Shown piece after piece: positions 11,589-23,247 of a stretch of 64,000 nucleotides of DNA; the stretch's first letter is position 1; every line of letters begins with the position of its first letter. The stretch lies in contig CM076154.1 in NCBI GenBank assembly GCA_038025085.1, positions 31,798,501 through 31,862,500 of the forward strand. Direction: 5' to 3'. A model generated the notes under the pieces. That model was given only the letters and a program-made list of their open reading frames with translations. It searched no databases and had not been told where the DNA came from. Source of the stretch: Tetragonia tetragonoides (Eukaryota; Streptophyta; Magnoliopsida; Caryophyllales; Aizoaceae). Position numbers and translations under genes: made by a program.

Positions 11589-12655
11589 TGTAAGAACCCT
11601 CGCCTTTCAGCGCCTAATTGAATAATAATAATATAGGTTATAGGTTCTTCAATAAAAGAGATTGATTTATATTGATTAAGGGATTATTGAACAAATGAAG
11701 TCGCCACCAATTTTTAATGAAATAATTGGAAACCATCAAAGTGCACCCAATTCCTATTGAGAATTATGACTCATATAACCCAAAGGCCAAAGATTGAGTT
11801 CGGGGGTGTGGGTACGAAAAAGACAAAACAAATCTCATCTAAATCGCCCGTAATAACGGCCTCTACTAATCCTATCCATGTTGATTCTTAATTCACATAA
11901 TAAGGTTCCAAACAATCCGGTCGTCCAAGATCCTAAATTAACTAGGTGGGTTCAAACCAAATTATTAAAGTTATCGCTTTGCACATGATTACCCAATTGC
12001 ATGATTTGATTTATAGAACACAACCAAAATAATAGAAATATGTTCCCCAACCTTACCGTGCTAGCTTAACGTGCCAATTGCCAATTTGCATGAACAAACT
12101 TGTTACTAACTTCAATGGAAGTAAAATAAAAGATATAAACTTTAAATATATGTTAGTATGCTAATTGAATTGATTAATCATGAAAAACATGCAAAGATAT
12201 GATATTTATAATAAACATGATAAATATAAGAAAACTAGAAAATAAACTAAAAAGTATGAAAATCATGTAAGGAAAATAATTAAACTAATGCATGATAATC
12301 ATGAAAACAATAACTAAACTTTATCTACATAGGATGAACTAAGTAAAACAATTAAAACATGCAAATAATATTAACCATGATCATAATATAAATAAAACAT
12401 GATTTGAAAATAGATTTAAGAGTTTAAAAAGATGAGCCCTCAGGTTGAACCTTGATTGTACTAGAATTTAATGTCAATTGCTCTTGATATTGGACTTGAT
12501 CTTGGGAAGAGACTTGTTCTTGATTAGGGTTTGAAGATGGGTTTGATTGATGTGACTAGGGTTGAATGGAATAGAGGAGAGAGAGAGATTAGGGTTTTCT
12601 TGAGATGAATACCGTAATAATGAGTTATGTCCCCGAAAAACGGAGTTTAGAGGGG

Positions 12656-12663
12656 TATTTATA
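12656..12663 (-). promoter_or_regulatory. Minus-strand TATA box in element B LTR
   Basis: TATAAATA on the minus strand (plus TATTTATA), repeated in the other LTR at 19300-19307. Its orientation agrees with gag lying on the minus strand. Confidence 0.55.
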
Positions 12664-12721
12664 GAGAATGGGCTGAAAAGGAGGTCAAATTAGGGTTCCC
12701 GGGCCAAAAACGGTGCCTAGC

Positions 12722-12825
12722 AGCCCCCCGAAGGGCCGTTCGGGGCTCGGCGGCCTCGATAGTGCAGCATAGGCTCAGAGGCTGGGTCGTGCCGCTGGGC
12801 CCGGCTGCCCGCTTCACAGCCTCTG
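12722..12825 (-). other. Twin GC-rich hairpins upstream of the TATA box
   Basis: AGCCCC-CC-GAA (12722-12732) can pair with TTCGGGGCT (12739-12747), and CAGAGGCTG (12776-12784) is a perfect inverted match to CAGCCTCTG (12817-12825). Both lie upstream of the minus-strand TATA box in an otherwise AT-rich LTR. They are kept in the other LTR near 19365-19470 with single changes. A role in U3 is inferred only. Confidence 0.5.
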
Positions 12826-13427
12826 CTCCAACGAAAAGGCCGCAGGAAGGCTCGTTTGAACTCTGATTGGCCTGATTCTTGGTGCGTTGGATTCCTTGTT
12901 CAAAGGGATTTCTTTTGACATATTGTGGGCTCATATTTCACGAGTATCCTATGAGTTATGGCCCAAACACTAGAGAGCTGTCTGTTTTAGCGCATTACTC
13001 AATCATCGGATCATATCTCCTTCGTTTCTAAATTGGATTTTGGCCCATAATATATCATTGGAAAGCTAATTCAAAGAGGAATACAATCCTAGTGGGCTAA
13101 TACTCCAGTTAATCCTTTAATGGCTAAAAATCAGTCTTGAACCGTGATATGCGGGTATGAGAACATCGTTTTTAGCCGGTAACTTCATTAAATCATAACT
13201 TTTTACTCCGGTGTCCGATTGGGACAAATGAGATGGCGTTAGAAAGCTTTTGGAAAGGGATATTTGATGGTATAGAAATATGAAGGGTCTTAAATAAATA
13301 TGGATAATGGGACACAAATAAGCACAAGTATTTCGAGTATTGACATTCAATTCATTATGTTCATTATTGGTTATCACTTATCATCATTAGGCATTTAAAA
13401 AAGGGGGAACCGATTTTGGTGTTTATA

Positions 13428-15508
13428 GAAGCCCCCACTTTGGTCAAGCTCGAGTAGAGCGAAGGGCAAAGTATGCACATTTTGAAAACATGCAATGCAA
13501 GCACATATTGGAACCGTCGATGTTGATGTTGATGTTGATGTCGATGACTGTCAGGATTGCCAAGTTGACTTGAATTGAAGACGGCGGTCAGGGTTGTCGG
13601 AATGACTTGAAATTGAATACGGCAGTCAGGATTGCCAAATTGACTTGAATGATTGGACATTGACTTGAATATTGACTTGAATATTGAAGATGGCTGTCGG
13701 GGTCGCCAAATTGACTTGAAAGGTTGACTTGAGTTAAATATTCCTGTAAATGCAAATGCAAGGGCACACACAAACATGGAAATGCATACACACAAACATG
13801 ACAATGTAAACACATATTTGACCAATAGACACACATATGAGATTGACTTGGACTTGAAATGAGAATCAAAAGCCCCAAATATAGAAAGTAGATTGAAAAA
13901 TAGAAAACATTTTGAAAATCGATTTTAGAAAAGACTTAGGGGTCCAAAGTAAAAATAATTTCCTTGATCGAATTGAATAGGAGGGTCTCCATAAAGCCTT
14001 CACCTTGAATGGGTGATACTTCTTGAATGATCTACCATATCAGGATTTGGACGAACACTTGCTGGATTGATGTCGAGCCTTGAGCGCGGAGTTTGATTAT
14101 TCGAGTATTAAAAGACTTTGCACGAGCTAGAGAGTATAGACATGATGGATGATTGAAGGAAAGGTATGGATCAAAAAAGATAAACAATTTGAATTGTGGA
14201 CTAGAATTGGAAGGGTTGATAAGGAAAGCACATTGATCGTGGAGGTGATGGATAGAAATACGCGGGTTCAATAAACGAGTCCAAGTTCTAGGCTCTAATG
14301 AATGATCCACGGAACACTTGAGGTGATTCTTAGAAAACCAAGTTGATTAGAGATTGTATAAAGTGAATTTTTGATAATTGAATTTAGAATATGACCGAGC
14401 CTTGAGAGAAGCTGCCTACGTATCCTTACGGAATCAGGCCAGACGTAGTTCGTGAATTTTTGTTTTTTATTATGCCCTTAGTTTTTGCCTGAATCATTGT
14501 CTTGGATGATAGATCCAGCGGGCTTGACCTAACTTTTGCCGAGGCCATTGAATGAATGGGCCTAGCGGGCTTTTTACTTGACTTTAATGCCCTAACTTTT
14601 GCCTTGGCCGCCCTTGCGGGTTTTCAACCTAGCTGGCTGCACATGTTTTGAGTGTCAAATCTCTAAGAGGACTTTTGGGTTGTAATGCAAGGCTTAGGTT
14701 TGGGTTACCAAAGAAAGGGTTAGTAAGGCTCAAAGTCCCATCAAAGCACCCAGTGTGCACATTATCACCTTACATTTTGAGAAGTGGATTGAACTTGAAT
14801 TTCATTTCTTTTCTTTGACTTTGATTTTTTGCTTTTGCACTTTGAACATTTTTCTTTTTTTATTTTTCTCTATTTTTTTTTCAAATCTTCTGAACTCTTG
14901 GAATTCCACATCTCTCATGGATGGTGACACAACGGATTACACACTAACAAACCCCCCAGGTTAAGGATTATGTGGGTGTGAAATGAATGGCTATGTGTTT
15001 GAGGCCCAACTTGTCTGCAAGTGGATTTTGAATGTGGCTTGAAGAGGATTGATAAAGGGTGACAAATGAATGCCTCTTGTCCTCGACTTGACTTATGGAC
15101 AGATGCTTTTATTCTTATTTTTGTCCTTTGATTTGAATTGATCATCTTTTCCCTTAGCATTAATGAATTATTGCAACTTGGATTCATCATTGAATTTGAG
15201 TGTTCCATGGATAGAAGATATAGCACAATAGAGAAAAGTAATCGACTTTATTGAATAGAAAGGAAGAAACACACGGCTAAGACTTAATAAATCGTAAAGT
15301 AGACTTGAACTCGAATTGGGAAAGAAAGAAAGAAAGGGAAGGACTCTCCGACTCATGCTAATCTTATTGAACTCGAAAATAAAACAAAATCCTAAGAGAA
15401 GACTAGTCTTGAAGGCGCTTGAAATCTTGATGCTTCTCTTGATGCTCTTGGCTTGAACTTCAAAAATGGGCCTCTAGAGTGGAGACCTTTAGGCCTAGTG
15501 GTTATGGC
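13428..15508 (-). other. Element B 3' non-coding region
   Basis: This is non-coding on both strands. Next to the LTR is the purine tract (minus strand AAAGTGGGGGCTTC). 13519-13545 is a GATGTT hexamer run, and 13550-13730 holds imperfect repeats built on GATTGCCAAATTGACTTGAA. An ACGTAG inverted-repeat motif is at 14411-14452. The region 14460-14760 shows repeated GCGGGCTT and CTAACTTTTGCC words. No trace of pol was found. Confidence 0.75.
14411..14452. repeat. ACGTAG inverted-repeat motif in element B
   Basis: GCTGCCTACGTATCC is followed after a short spacer by ATCAGGCCAGACGTAGTTC. CTACGT and ACGTAG can pair. The same paired blocks occur at 52961-53003 and three times in 57586-57996 in element C. 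Confidence 0.8.
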
Positions 15509-16754
15509 CTAATGGATTACTGTTGTTATTGGGTTCTTCATATTTGGGGTCGGGATGGTCCCATTATCTATGAGATCTTGGATCTTTTGCTTTAGAAACC
15601 AACAGTCATCAGTGTTATGACCTCGACCTCGATGGAATTTGCAAAAAGCTTCAGAATCCCATGATTTGCTTCGATTCTGTGGTGATGGGTCTGGAGTTGG
15701 ACCTGTAGGGTGAAGATGCCCAATTTGTTGGAGTTTCTTGAATGCGTTGCTTAACCTCATGCCCAATGGGGTGAAGACCCTTCGAGGTTTGTTAGCATTA
15801 TCTTCATTTAAAGAGTTAACTTCGGGGCCTTTGAAACCATTACCCTTTTTGTCTTTGGAGTAGTTGGAGTAGTTGCTCTTACTCTTTGTAGATTGAAGAT
15901 GTATGTTCCTCAATTTGGATCCCAACCTTATAAAGTCTATCAAAGGTCTCAATGGGATGGAGCATTAGAAGTTCTTGATATTTGAGTTGAAGGTTGCTGA
16001 CAACAATCCTTACTTGGTCCTCTTCGGAGGGGCGATTGATGAGTTGGGTGGCCTTCTCCCTCCATCGAGTCAAGAAAGGAATGAAATCTTCCTTTTCATT
16101 TTGTTTGGTCACTTCCAACTCCCTTAGAGTCATGGGGAGTTCATTGTTGTAGGAGTGTTACATCACAAATTCTTCTTTGATAGAAATCCAAGATTTGGCC
16201 TTGAGTGGGCCTAAGGTTTTGAACCATTTAGAAGTTGGGCCGTCGAGTGTCATTGGAAAGATCTTTGGATAAAGAGTTGAATCGATCCCTTTGATTGCCA
16301 TACATGTGGTAAAACTCCTTAAGTGACCATGTGGGTCTTCCACTCCCTTGAATTTGGGGATATCAAGTAATGTGACCTTTTTGGGTAGTTTGGAGTGGAC
16401 GTCAGCCTCGTGCTCCTCTTCTTCATCCATATATTAGGTGCTATATGTAGAATTCTTGCACATGAGTTACTCGATCTTTTCAGACCTTTTATCGAGCTTA
16501 GAGGGAAGAGGGATGTCATCCTTTTCTTCGTCATCAGTGTGAGGTTTAGACTTAACATCCTCCCTAAGTTTCTTGATTTCGATATCTTGGGCTTGGAGAC
16601 GAGTGTCCATCAGTTTCAATTGCTCGAGAATGGCTTTGAGATCATCATCTCCTGGCATGGTAGAGATTGGGCTTGAACTTGAAGTATAATGTTCAGGTGG
16701 ACTTGAAGGTGGTGATTGAAACAGTTTCCTAACGAGCCTACCGTTGGTACTCAA
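15509..16754 (-). pseudogene. gag: Element B gag, broken
   Basis: Minus-strand pieces in order encode an N-terminal helical part beginning near 16754 (a second start, MPGDDDLKAILEQ, may be the true one), then LLDIPKFKGVEDPHGHLRSF and WFKTLGP. These are followed by FLTRWREKATQLINRPSEED, and finally a knuckle CKFHRGRGHNTDDC (C-x2-H-x4-H-x4-C) with FLKQKIQDLID. This is the Retrotrans_gag core followed by its zinc-binding end, the same order as gag1 of element C. There is an in-frame TAA just below 16160 and frame changes near 16450 and 15900. The sequence closest to it in this window is element C gag1 (shared AFKxxQ and QKIQDLID-type features). Confidence 0.85.
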
Positions 16755-18204
16755 ACGCTCCCACTTTGGGCTTGACTTTCCTATCCTGGATCAAAGGATG
16801 AATCAGAGAAGGGAAAAGGAAAAAGAAATTGAAAAGGAAAAAGAAAAAGAAAGAGATTTATCCACCATTCTAGTCCCTTAATTCTTTTTATTTATTTTTT
16901 TGATTTTTTTTTGTTTATTATCTTCGAATTTCTCTCCTTTTTTTTTTTTTTTTTTTGTTACGGGACATGGAAAAGTGGACGGAAAGAAATAAGGAAGGAG
17001 ATTTTGGAAAATATAATAAAAGGTGAAATTTTTGAAAACGGGGAAGAGATTTCGAAAATGGAAAATAAAGAGATTTCAGAAATAAAAAAAAAAATCTCCT
17101 TCCTAAATGAGGACCCCAAAGATATGAGAGTTTTGAAATAAGGGGTAGAACACGATAAGGAATGTTCCAACTAGCATATAGCACATAGATCACGTCCAAC
17201 CAAGCAAGAATGGTGGGAAATTGAATCTGGAATGATCCCTCAACATGGTAACTTCTCAAGGAGATTTAATTTGAAAATCCTCTAAGGTAAGTAATGTGCT
17301 TTAATTATTGATCCTCCATTTTGACTTGATTAAGAAAGACTCTTGACTCAAAAAAGGAAAATATGTATATACTATTGACTCGATTATGGAAACGAGACTC
17401 TTTTTTGAATAAGACTTGGGGAAGGGAAAATACTCTTGACTTGTTATGGAAAAAAGAAAATTACTCTAGACTTAAATAAGACTCGATTGAAAATATGGAA
17501 AAGACTCGATTGAAAATATGGAAAAGACTCGAAAAAAGGAAAATATTACTCTTGGCTGATTATGGAAAGTGAGACTCTTTATTTCTTGGAAGGATCTTTA
17601 ATCGAAACACGTTACTTACTAGGATTCTATTTTCTTGGAAAACAAATCTCCCTAATATGGTTAGTAGCATCATAGGAATCATACATGGATTCTACTTCCT
17701 AAAAAGAAAATATTCTAGACTCAATCTTAGAAATATATCTACACAATAAGGGATACAAAATAACGCAAAAAGATTGCGCTCACACGAATTGGCAAACAAT
17801 CATATAAGAATGGACATGTGAATGAATGCAATATTGGGTGAATCTATGGTTTTGGTAAGGGAACCCATGACCGGATGCGTTTCGTCATCTATTGGATGCA
17901 TAGTAAAACTAGACGTACCGTTTCACATATCTCGAATGGAAACACGTGAATCTCATGGGGTGGAACACGACTATGTGCAAAGGTAATTCGGACCTAGTGG
18001 GTCACCGACCTAAGTCATAGACAATGCTGCAAAGGGTAATTCATGTTTATGGTGTGGTGATGTCTTTCGACATCTTGCGAAGATAACGCATGCAAATGGA
18101 TGACATGAATACAAAGCAATAATAACCACATAATGATCTTGAACCAAAAAATAATAATTAACAATCAACATGGACAAGCTTTCGAATTACACCCTCTTAT
18201 TAAA
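16755..18204 (-). other. Element B untranslated leader
   Basis: Low-complexity A/G-rich DNA with GAAAAAGG runs near 16800-17130 and 17280-17580, and no gene. Its position between primer site and gag fits the 5' leader of the genomic RNA. Confidence 0.65.
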
Positions 18205-18222
18205 TCCCCAATGAAGTCGCCA
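18205..18222 (-). other. Primer-binding site of element B
   Basis: On the minus strand TGGCGACTTCATTGGGGA begins two bases after the 5' LTR border. The first ten bases equal those of the element C site at 62440-62457. Confidence 0.85.
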
Positions 18223-18223
18223 C

Positions 18224-20070
18224 TGTAAAAACCCTCTCCTTTCGGCGCCTAATTGAAATAATAATAATATATGTTATAGGTTCTTAAATAAAAGAGATTG
18301 ATTGATATTGATTAAGGGATTATTGAACAAATGAAGTCGCCACCTATTTTTAAGGAAACAATTGGAAACCATCGAAGTGCACCCAATTTCTATTGGGAAT
18401 TATGACTCATATAACCCAAAGGCCAAAGATTGAGTTCGGGGGTGTGGGTACGAAAAAGACAAAACGAATCTCATCTAAATCGCCCGTAATAACGGCCTCT
18501 GCCAATCCTATCCATGTTGATTCTTAATTCACATAATAAGGTTCCAAACAATCCGGTCGTCCAAGATCCTAAATTAACTAGGTGGGTTGAACAAACCAAA
18601 TTATTAAAGTTATCGCTTTGCACATGATTACCCAATTGCATGATTTGATTTATAGAACACAACCAAAATAATAGAAATATGTTCCCCAACCTTACCGTGC
18701 TAGCTTAACGCGCCAATTGCCAATTTGCATGAACAAACTTGTTAGTAACTTCAATGGAAGTAAGATAAAAGATATAAACTTTAAATATATGTTAGTATGC
18801 TAATTGAATTGATTAATCATGAAAAACATGCAAAGATATGATATTTATAATAAACATGATAAATATAAAAAAAATAAAAAATAAACTAAAAAGTATGAAA
18901 ATCATGTAAGGATAATAATTAAACTAACCTATGCATGATAATCATGAAAACAATAATTGAAAACTTTATCTACATAGGATGAACTAAGTCAAACAATTAA
19001 AACATGCAAAGAATATTAACCATGATCATAATATAAATAAAACATGATTTGAAAATAGATTTAAGAGTTTGAAAAGATGAGTCCTCAGGTTGAACCTTGA
19101 TTGTACTAGAATTGAATGTCAATTGCTCTTGATATTGGACTTGATCTTGGGATGAGACTTGTTCTTGATTAGGGTTTGAAGATAGGTTTGATTGATGTGA
19201 CTAGGGTTGAATGGAATAGAGGAGAGAGAGAGATTAGAGTTTTCTTGAGATGAATCCCGTAATAATGAGTTATGTCCCCAAAAACGGAGTTTAGATGGGT
19301 ATTTATAGAGAATGGGCCGAAAAGGAGGTCAAATTAGGGTTCCCGGGCCAAAAATGGTGTCTAGCGGCCCCCCAGAGGGCCATTCGGGGCTCGGCGGCCT
19401 CGATAGTGCAGCATAGGCTCAGAGGCTGGGCCGTGCCGCTGGGCCGGGCTGCCCGCTTCACAGCCTCTACTCCAATGAAAAGGCCGCTGGAAGGCTCATT
19501 TGAACTCCGATTGGCCTGATTCTTGGTGCGTTGGATTCCTTGTTCAAAGGGGTTTCTTTTGCCATATTTTGGGCTCATATTTCACGAATATCCTATGAGT
19601 TATTGCCCAAACACTAGAGAGGTGTCTGTTTTAGCGCATTAATCAATCATCGGATCATATCTCCTTCGTTTCTAATTGGATTTTGGCCCATAATATATCA
19701 TTGGAAAGCTAATTCAAAGAGGAGTACAATCCTAGTGGTATAATTCTCCAATTAATCCTTTAATGGCTAAAAATAAGTCTTGAACCGTGATATGCGGGTA
19801 TGAGAACATCGTTTTTAGCCCGTAACTTCATTAAATCATAACTTTTTACTCCGGTGTCCGATTGGGACAAATGAGATGGCGTTAGAAATATTTTGTAAAG
19901 GGCTCTTGGATGGTATACAAATATGAAGGGTCCTAAATAAATATGGATAATGGGACACAAATAAGCACAAGTATTTCGAGTATTGATATTCAATTCATTA
20001 TGTTCATTATTGGTTATCACTTATCATCATTGGGCATTTAAAAAAGTGGGAACCGATTTTGGTGTTTATA
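18224..20070 (-). repeat. 5' LTR of element B
   Basis: 1847 bp, matching 11589-13427 from TGTAAAAACCC to GGTGTTTATA. The TATA box is at 19300-19307 on the minus strand. Unlike a normal 5' LTR it is not the outer end of the element: a further 545 bp of element-derived DNA follows at 20071-20615. Confidence 0.9.
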
Positions 20071-20615
20071 GAAGCCCCCACCTTGGTCGAGCTCGAGTAG
20101 AGCGAAGGGCAAAGTATGCACATTTTGAAAACATGCAATGCAAGCACATATTGGAACCGTCGATGTTGATGTTGATGTTGATGTTGATGTTGATGTTGAT
20201 GTTGATGTCGATGACTGTCAGGATTGCCAAGTTGACTTGAATTGAAGACGGTGGTCAGGGTTGCCGGAATGACTTGAAATTCAATACGGCAGTCGGGATC
20301 GCCAAATTGACTTGAATGATTGGACATTGACTTGAATATTGACTTGAATATTGAAGATGGCTGTCGGGGTCGCCAAATTGACTTGAGGGGTTGACTTGAG
20401 TTAAATATTCCTGTAAATGCAAATGCAAGGGCACACACAAACATGGCAATGCATACACACAAACATGGCAATGTAAACACATATTCCACCAATAGACACA
20501 CATATGAGATTGACTTGGACTCGAGTATTGACATTCAATTTATTATGTTCATTATTGGTTATCACTTATCATCATTGGGCATTTAAAAAAGGGGGAACCG
20601 ATTTTGGTGTTTACA
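20071..20615 (-). repeat. Rearranged outer end of element B
   Basis: 20071-20520 duplicates the purine-tract side of the internal region (13428 to about 13852). It then switches abruptly at 20520/20521 to 95 bp of LTR terminus (20521-20615, equal to 13333-13427). The true outer border GGTGTTTACA at 20615 has an intact terminal CA and is followed by the near-duplicated GTCAG. The structure is what remains of an LTR-internal-LTR-internal-LTR array after a large deletion. The hexamer GATGTT run is longer here (20161-20208). Confidence 0.85.
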
Positions 20616-22616
20616 GTCAGGACCTCTTTCAGTTTGGCGATGGCGACCTGATTATTCACAGGAGTCGCCCGGTAAAGGTGAGGGGGAGAGGCAGAGACTT
20701 GGATTGGGCTCTTCACCACCTCCTGACTACTCGCCCCTGTATTCCTCTTGAGGGAGAGCTTTATCTTGTGACTCCCAGAGGAAAGGGTGTTGGTAGCTGA
20801 GGGGCTCGCCACCTTAGCTTCCTTAGGAGGGGGAGGAATGGTGAGATCGTCGTCCTCACTCCCTTCAGAAGCAGAAGGAGAAAGCCCAGTGAAGAGACCA
20901 CCAGTAAGGTTTTTCTTCATCTCCTCGGTTTTTTCCTCCTGCTTTCTCTTGGCCGCCACCTTGGACTTGGCCATGGTCTTCCTGGGTTTAGACACCACCC
21001 TAGTGACCTGTATGGATAGCGACTCTCCATCATGAATAGAGAGTTCGCCCATCTCTGGAGCAGGCAATGATTCTTGACCTTGCCCCCCTTAGGGGACCTA
21101 AGGGGAGGTTTGGCCTTGGTAGCCCCAGCCGCCATGGAGAACCCGCCTCCCTTTTTGCCAAATTTCTGTAGGTGGAAATTGTTAGGACCAATAAAATGGG
21201 GACTCCTGCAAAACAAAAGGAAAGGGACTCGCCTGCAAGACGGTCTGTTGGTGGAGCTTCCTCTGCTCAGCCGCCTCTCTGGCCTTCTCTTCTGCTTTGG
21301 AAAGAACTCCCGTTTTAGCAGGGTCAACCATGATTGCAGCTTGGCCTGCATAGGAGCAAGTATAAATTATTCAGTACTATATGAATATAAAAAACACCAA
21401 GTCAAGAAAGGTCGAGTACCAGCGTCTACAACGGAAGAAATGCCATAGAGACTCAAGAGGATGTCGTCTTTGAAGTAATCCTTCCAAGGCAACCAGTTGA
21501 CAGGCCTTCTGATCGACTTTTTTGGGTCGTTAGGGTGCTTGGGATGTGGCCTCAACTTGTATTCAAAGTGAAGGACCGCCCTAGACTGCTCGACAGTGAG
21601 GTGGGTGATCATTTTATTCTTAGCCTGGATGTCAACATTGTCATTCCATTCCGTTGGAAGACCCAACTTTCGCCAACTCTTATGGTTCTTTACAAAGAAA
21701 AACTGGTGCTTCCAACCATGGTTGTTATTGGCCTTCTCACGAGCAGTCAACACATGGTTACGATTGGCGATCGTGTACCAACCCACGTCTTTCACTCTAG
21801 TAATATAGTGAGTCAACACGAATGTTTCTATCACTCCAGACCTTTATAGAAGGTGGTGGCGATCAAACTTAAGATGTTCATCCAACTATTTGGGGCGAGC
21901 TGAGCAGGGACTATCTCATAATACCTACATACCTCTATAATGAAAGGGTGAAGGGGGATCCTGTACAAGGCTATACACCTCCTAGGCGGCTCCTTAACCA
22001 TTTGGAGTATCTCAGGAGGTTTTAACTCATATGGATAATTTATGAAACAGTTAAAGGCGAAGCTCTTGAGAAATTTATCAACGTCGTACAACTTCTTGTG
22101 CCACTTCTGGTCTATGAAGTAACTTGCATGGGGGTCATCTGGATCCATGGGCAGGGGCTGTTGGTTAACAGACCCCCCTGACTGCCCAGATGTCGTGGGC
22201 TTATCTAGTTCCTCCTCCGCCATTATTCTAACAGAAGGATGTTTAACCACCTGCAGTAAGTCGTTCGCCTTCGTCACTTGCCAAGGATAATTCACAGGGG
22301 GATCAACCCAACTTAAAATACTAGACACAGACCATTCAAATCCATCGCCATCTGGGAATATAACAGTACGAGCCCTACCATATAAAGGAACTGCTAAAGA
22401 GACTTCTACCCCAGTCTCTTTATTCAAATCACTCTCTAAAGCTATATTGTACAACATTGGGCGAATGGTCTCATCCGCCACTTTATAGGCATGGGGGTTA
22501 TTAGTGGAGCAATTTTCAGAGCAATATGAACTAACAGGCGAATGGGGATCCACATTATTGATATAAGGCAAGTCAACAGAATCACTATGACTAAGGGGAG
22601 AACTTATTATTTGCAC
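20616..22616 (-). pseudogene. Antisense gene of element A, 5' part (Transposase_28-like)
   Basis: The first long frame starts at 22616 and ends at 21831. Its tail, reading PLHPFIIEVCRYYEIVPAQL followed by a PNSWMNILSL-type segment, resembles the Transposase_28 / putative gypsy-type transposon domain (PF04195) found in plant retroelement antisense genes. After a one-base frame change the protein continues (21834-21420) to a donor GGTACT. A 74-nt GT-AG intron fits 21419-21346, and the exon continues from 21345. The next part (about 21230-20616) is Lys/Ser-rich with acidic blocks and a possible further intron, plus one more frame change. Element B interrupts the frame at 20615. Biochemical function is not known. 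Assignment to PF04195 is by eye. Confidence 0.68.
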
Positions 22617-22870
22617 AACAAGGAAGAAAAGAAAGATTAAAAGTACATGTATTTTACAAAAACAGGAACGTACCTGATGAAATTAACTTGAATCTGGTTG
22701 AAGATATGAAGAACTATGAAGAACAGGATGAAGATCAAGGTAAAATCTAGGAGAATTAAGGGATTCTCTCTCTCTAAAAAATCTTCTCAAAGATTGGGAA
22801 ATGGACAAATGATTGGGAAAGTGACGTTTTCAAGGCATTAATACTTGGTGCTCATGACGTCAACCCCTCC
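22617..22870 (-). promoter_or_regulatory. Candidate promoter region of the antisense gene
   Basis: Upstream (higher coordinates) of the antisense start lies a palindromic TGACGTCA at 22855-22862 and a second TGACG core nearby (22821-22827 reads GTGACGT). Such sites bind plant bZIP factors of the TGA class. A pyrimidine/purine tract (22760-22790) follows. No clear TATA box was found. That this drives antisense transcription is an inference. Confidence 0.35.
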
Positions 22871-23029
22871 GCGTGATCAAATTGGGCCAAAAAAGCCATT
22901 AAAGGCCCAACCTCAAGGCCTACTACTCAAAGCCCATCATTGAAGCAGTCATTCCCTCACGTGATAAGCACGAGATTATCATAGAGGAATAGTAAACTCA
23001 CCATGTGACAACCTCGAGGCTACATAGGG

Positions 23030-23242
23030 GCTGACACTTAGGTTCTCCCAGGGGCTTGTTTAGTCCCTTGGGGTTTCCCATTTCAATGAAAATACGACTC
23101 GCCATCATAGGGGCTTCATCCCCATACAGTTGGCTAACATTTAGGCTCTCCTAGGGGCTTGTTTAGTCCCTTGGGGTCGCCTATTTCAATAAAAACACAA
23201 CTCACCACCATAGGGGCTTCATCCCCATACAATTGGCTTACA
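23030..23242. repeat. 103-bp tandem array of element A, left part
   Basis: About two copies of a unit built from GGCTAACACTTAGGCTCTCC, then CAGGGGCTTGTTTAGTCCC and AGGGGCTTCATCCCCATAC. The array is interrupted at 23243-23248 by the solo-LTR-like insertion and resumes at 25929. Confidence 0.9.
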
Positions 23243-23247
23243 CTTAG

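Larger units (their letters stand above)
11589..13427 (-). repeat. 3' LTR of element B
   Basis: This 1839-bp LTR, written in plus orientation, runs from TGTAAGAACCC to GGTGTTTATA. It matches 18224-20070 throughout with small indels. On the element's own strand it starts TATAAACACC, where the CA complement of the terminal TG has mutated. It contains a minus-strand TATA box and a GC-rich block. Confidence 0.92.
11589..20615 (-). mobile_element. Element B: gag-only Ty3/gypsy element nested in A
   Basis: On the minus strand the order is 5' LTR (18224-20070), primer site (18205-18222), leader, gag (about 16754-15509), non-coding DNA, purine tract (13442-13428), 3' LTR (11589-13427). No protease, RT, RNase H or integrase is present, so it is non-autonomous. 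The right end is rearranged (20071-20615). Flanks read GTAAG (11584-11588) and GTCAG (20616-20620), a target duplication with one mismatch. It interrupts the antisense gene of A and is therefore younger than A. Confidence 0.88.

Noticed and set aside
12659..12934. Minus-strand frame in the GC-rich block of the B LTR (also 19303-19578)
   Set aside because: It lies in LTR promoter DNA next to the TATA box; it stays open because of base composition, and the translation has no recognisable domain.
20504..21448. Plus-strand frames across the antisense gene of A
   Set aside because: Their translations show no family features, while the minus strand gives domain-like sequence and splice sites.
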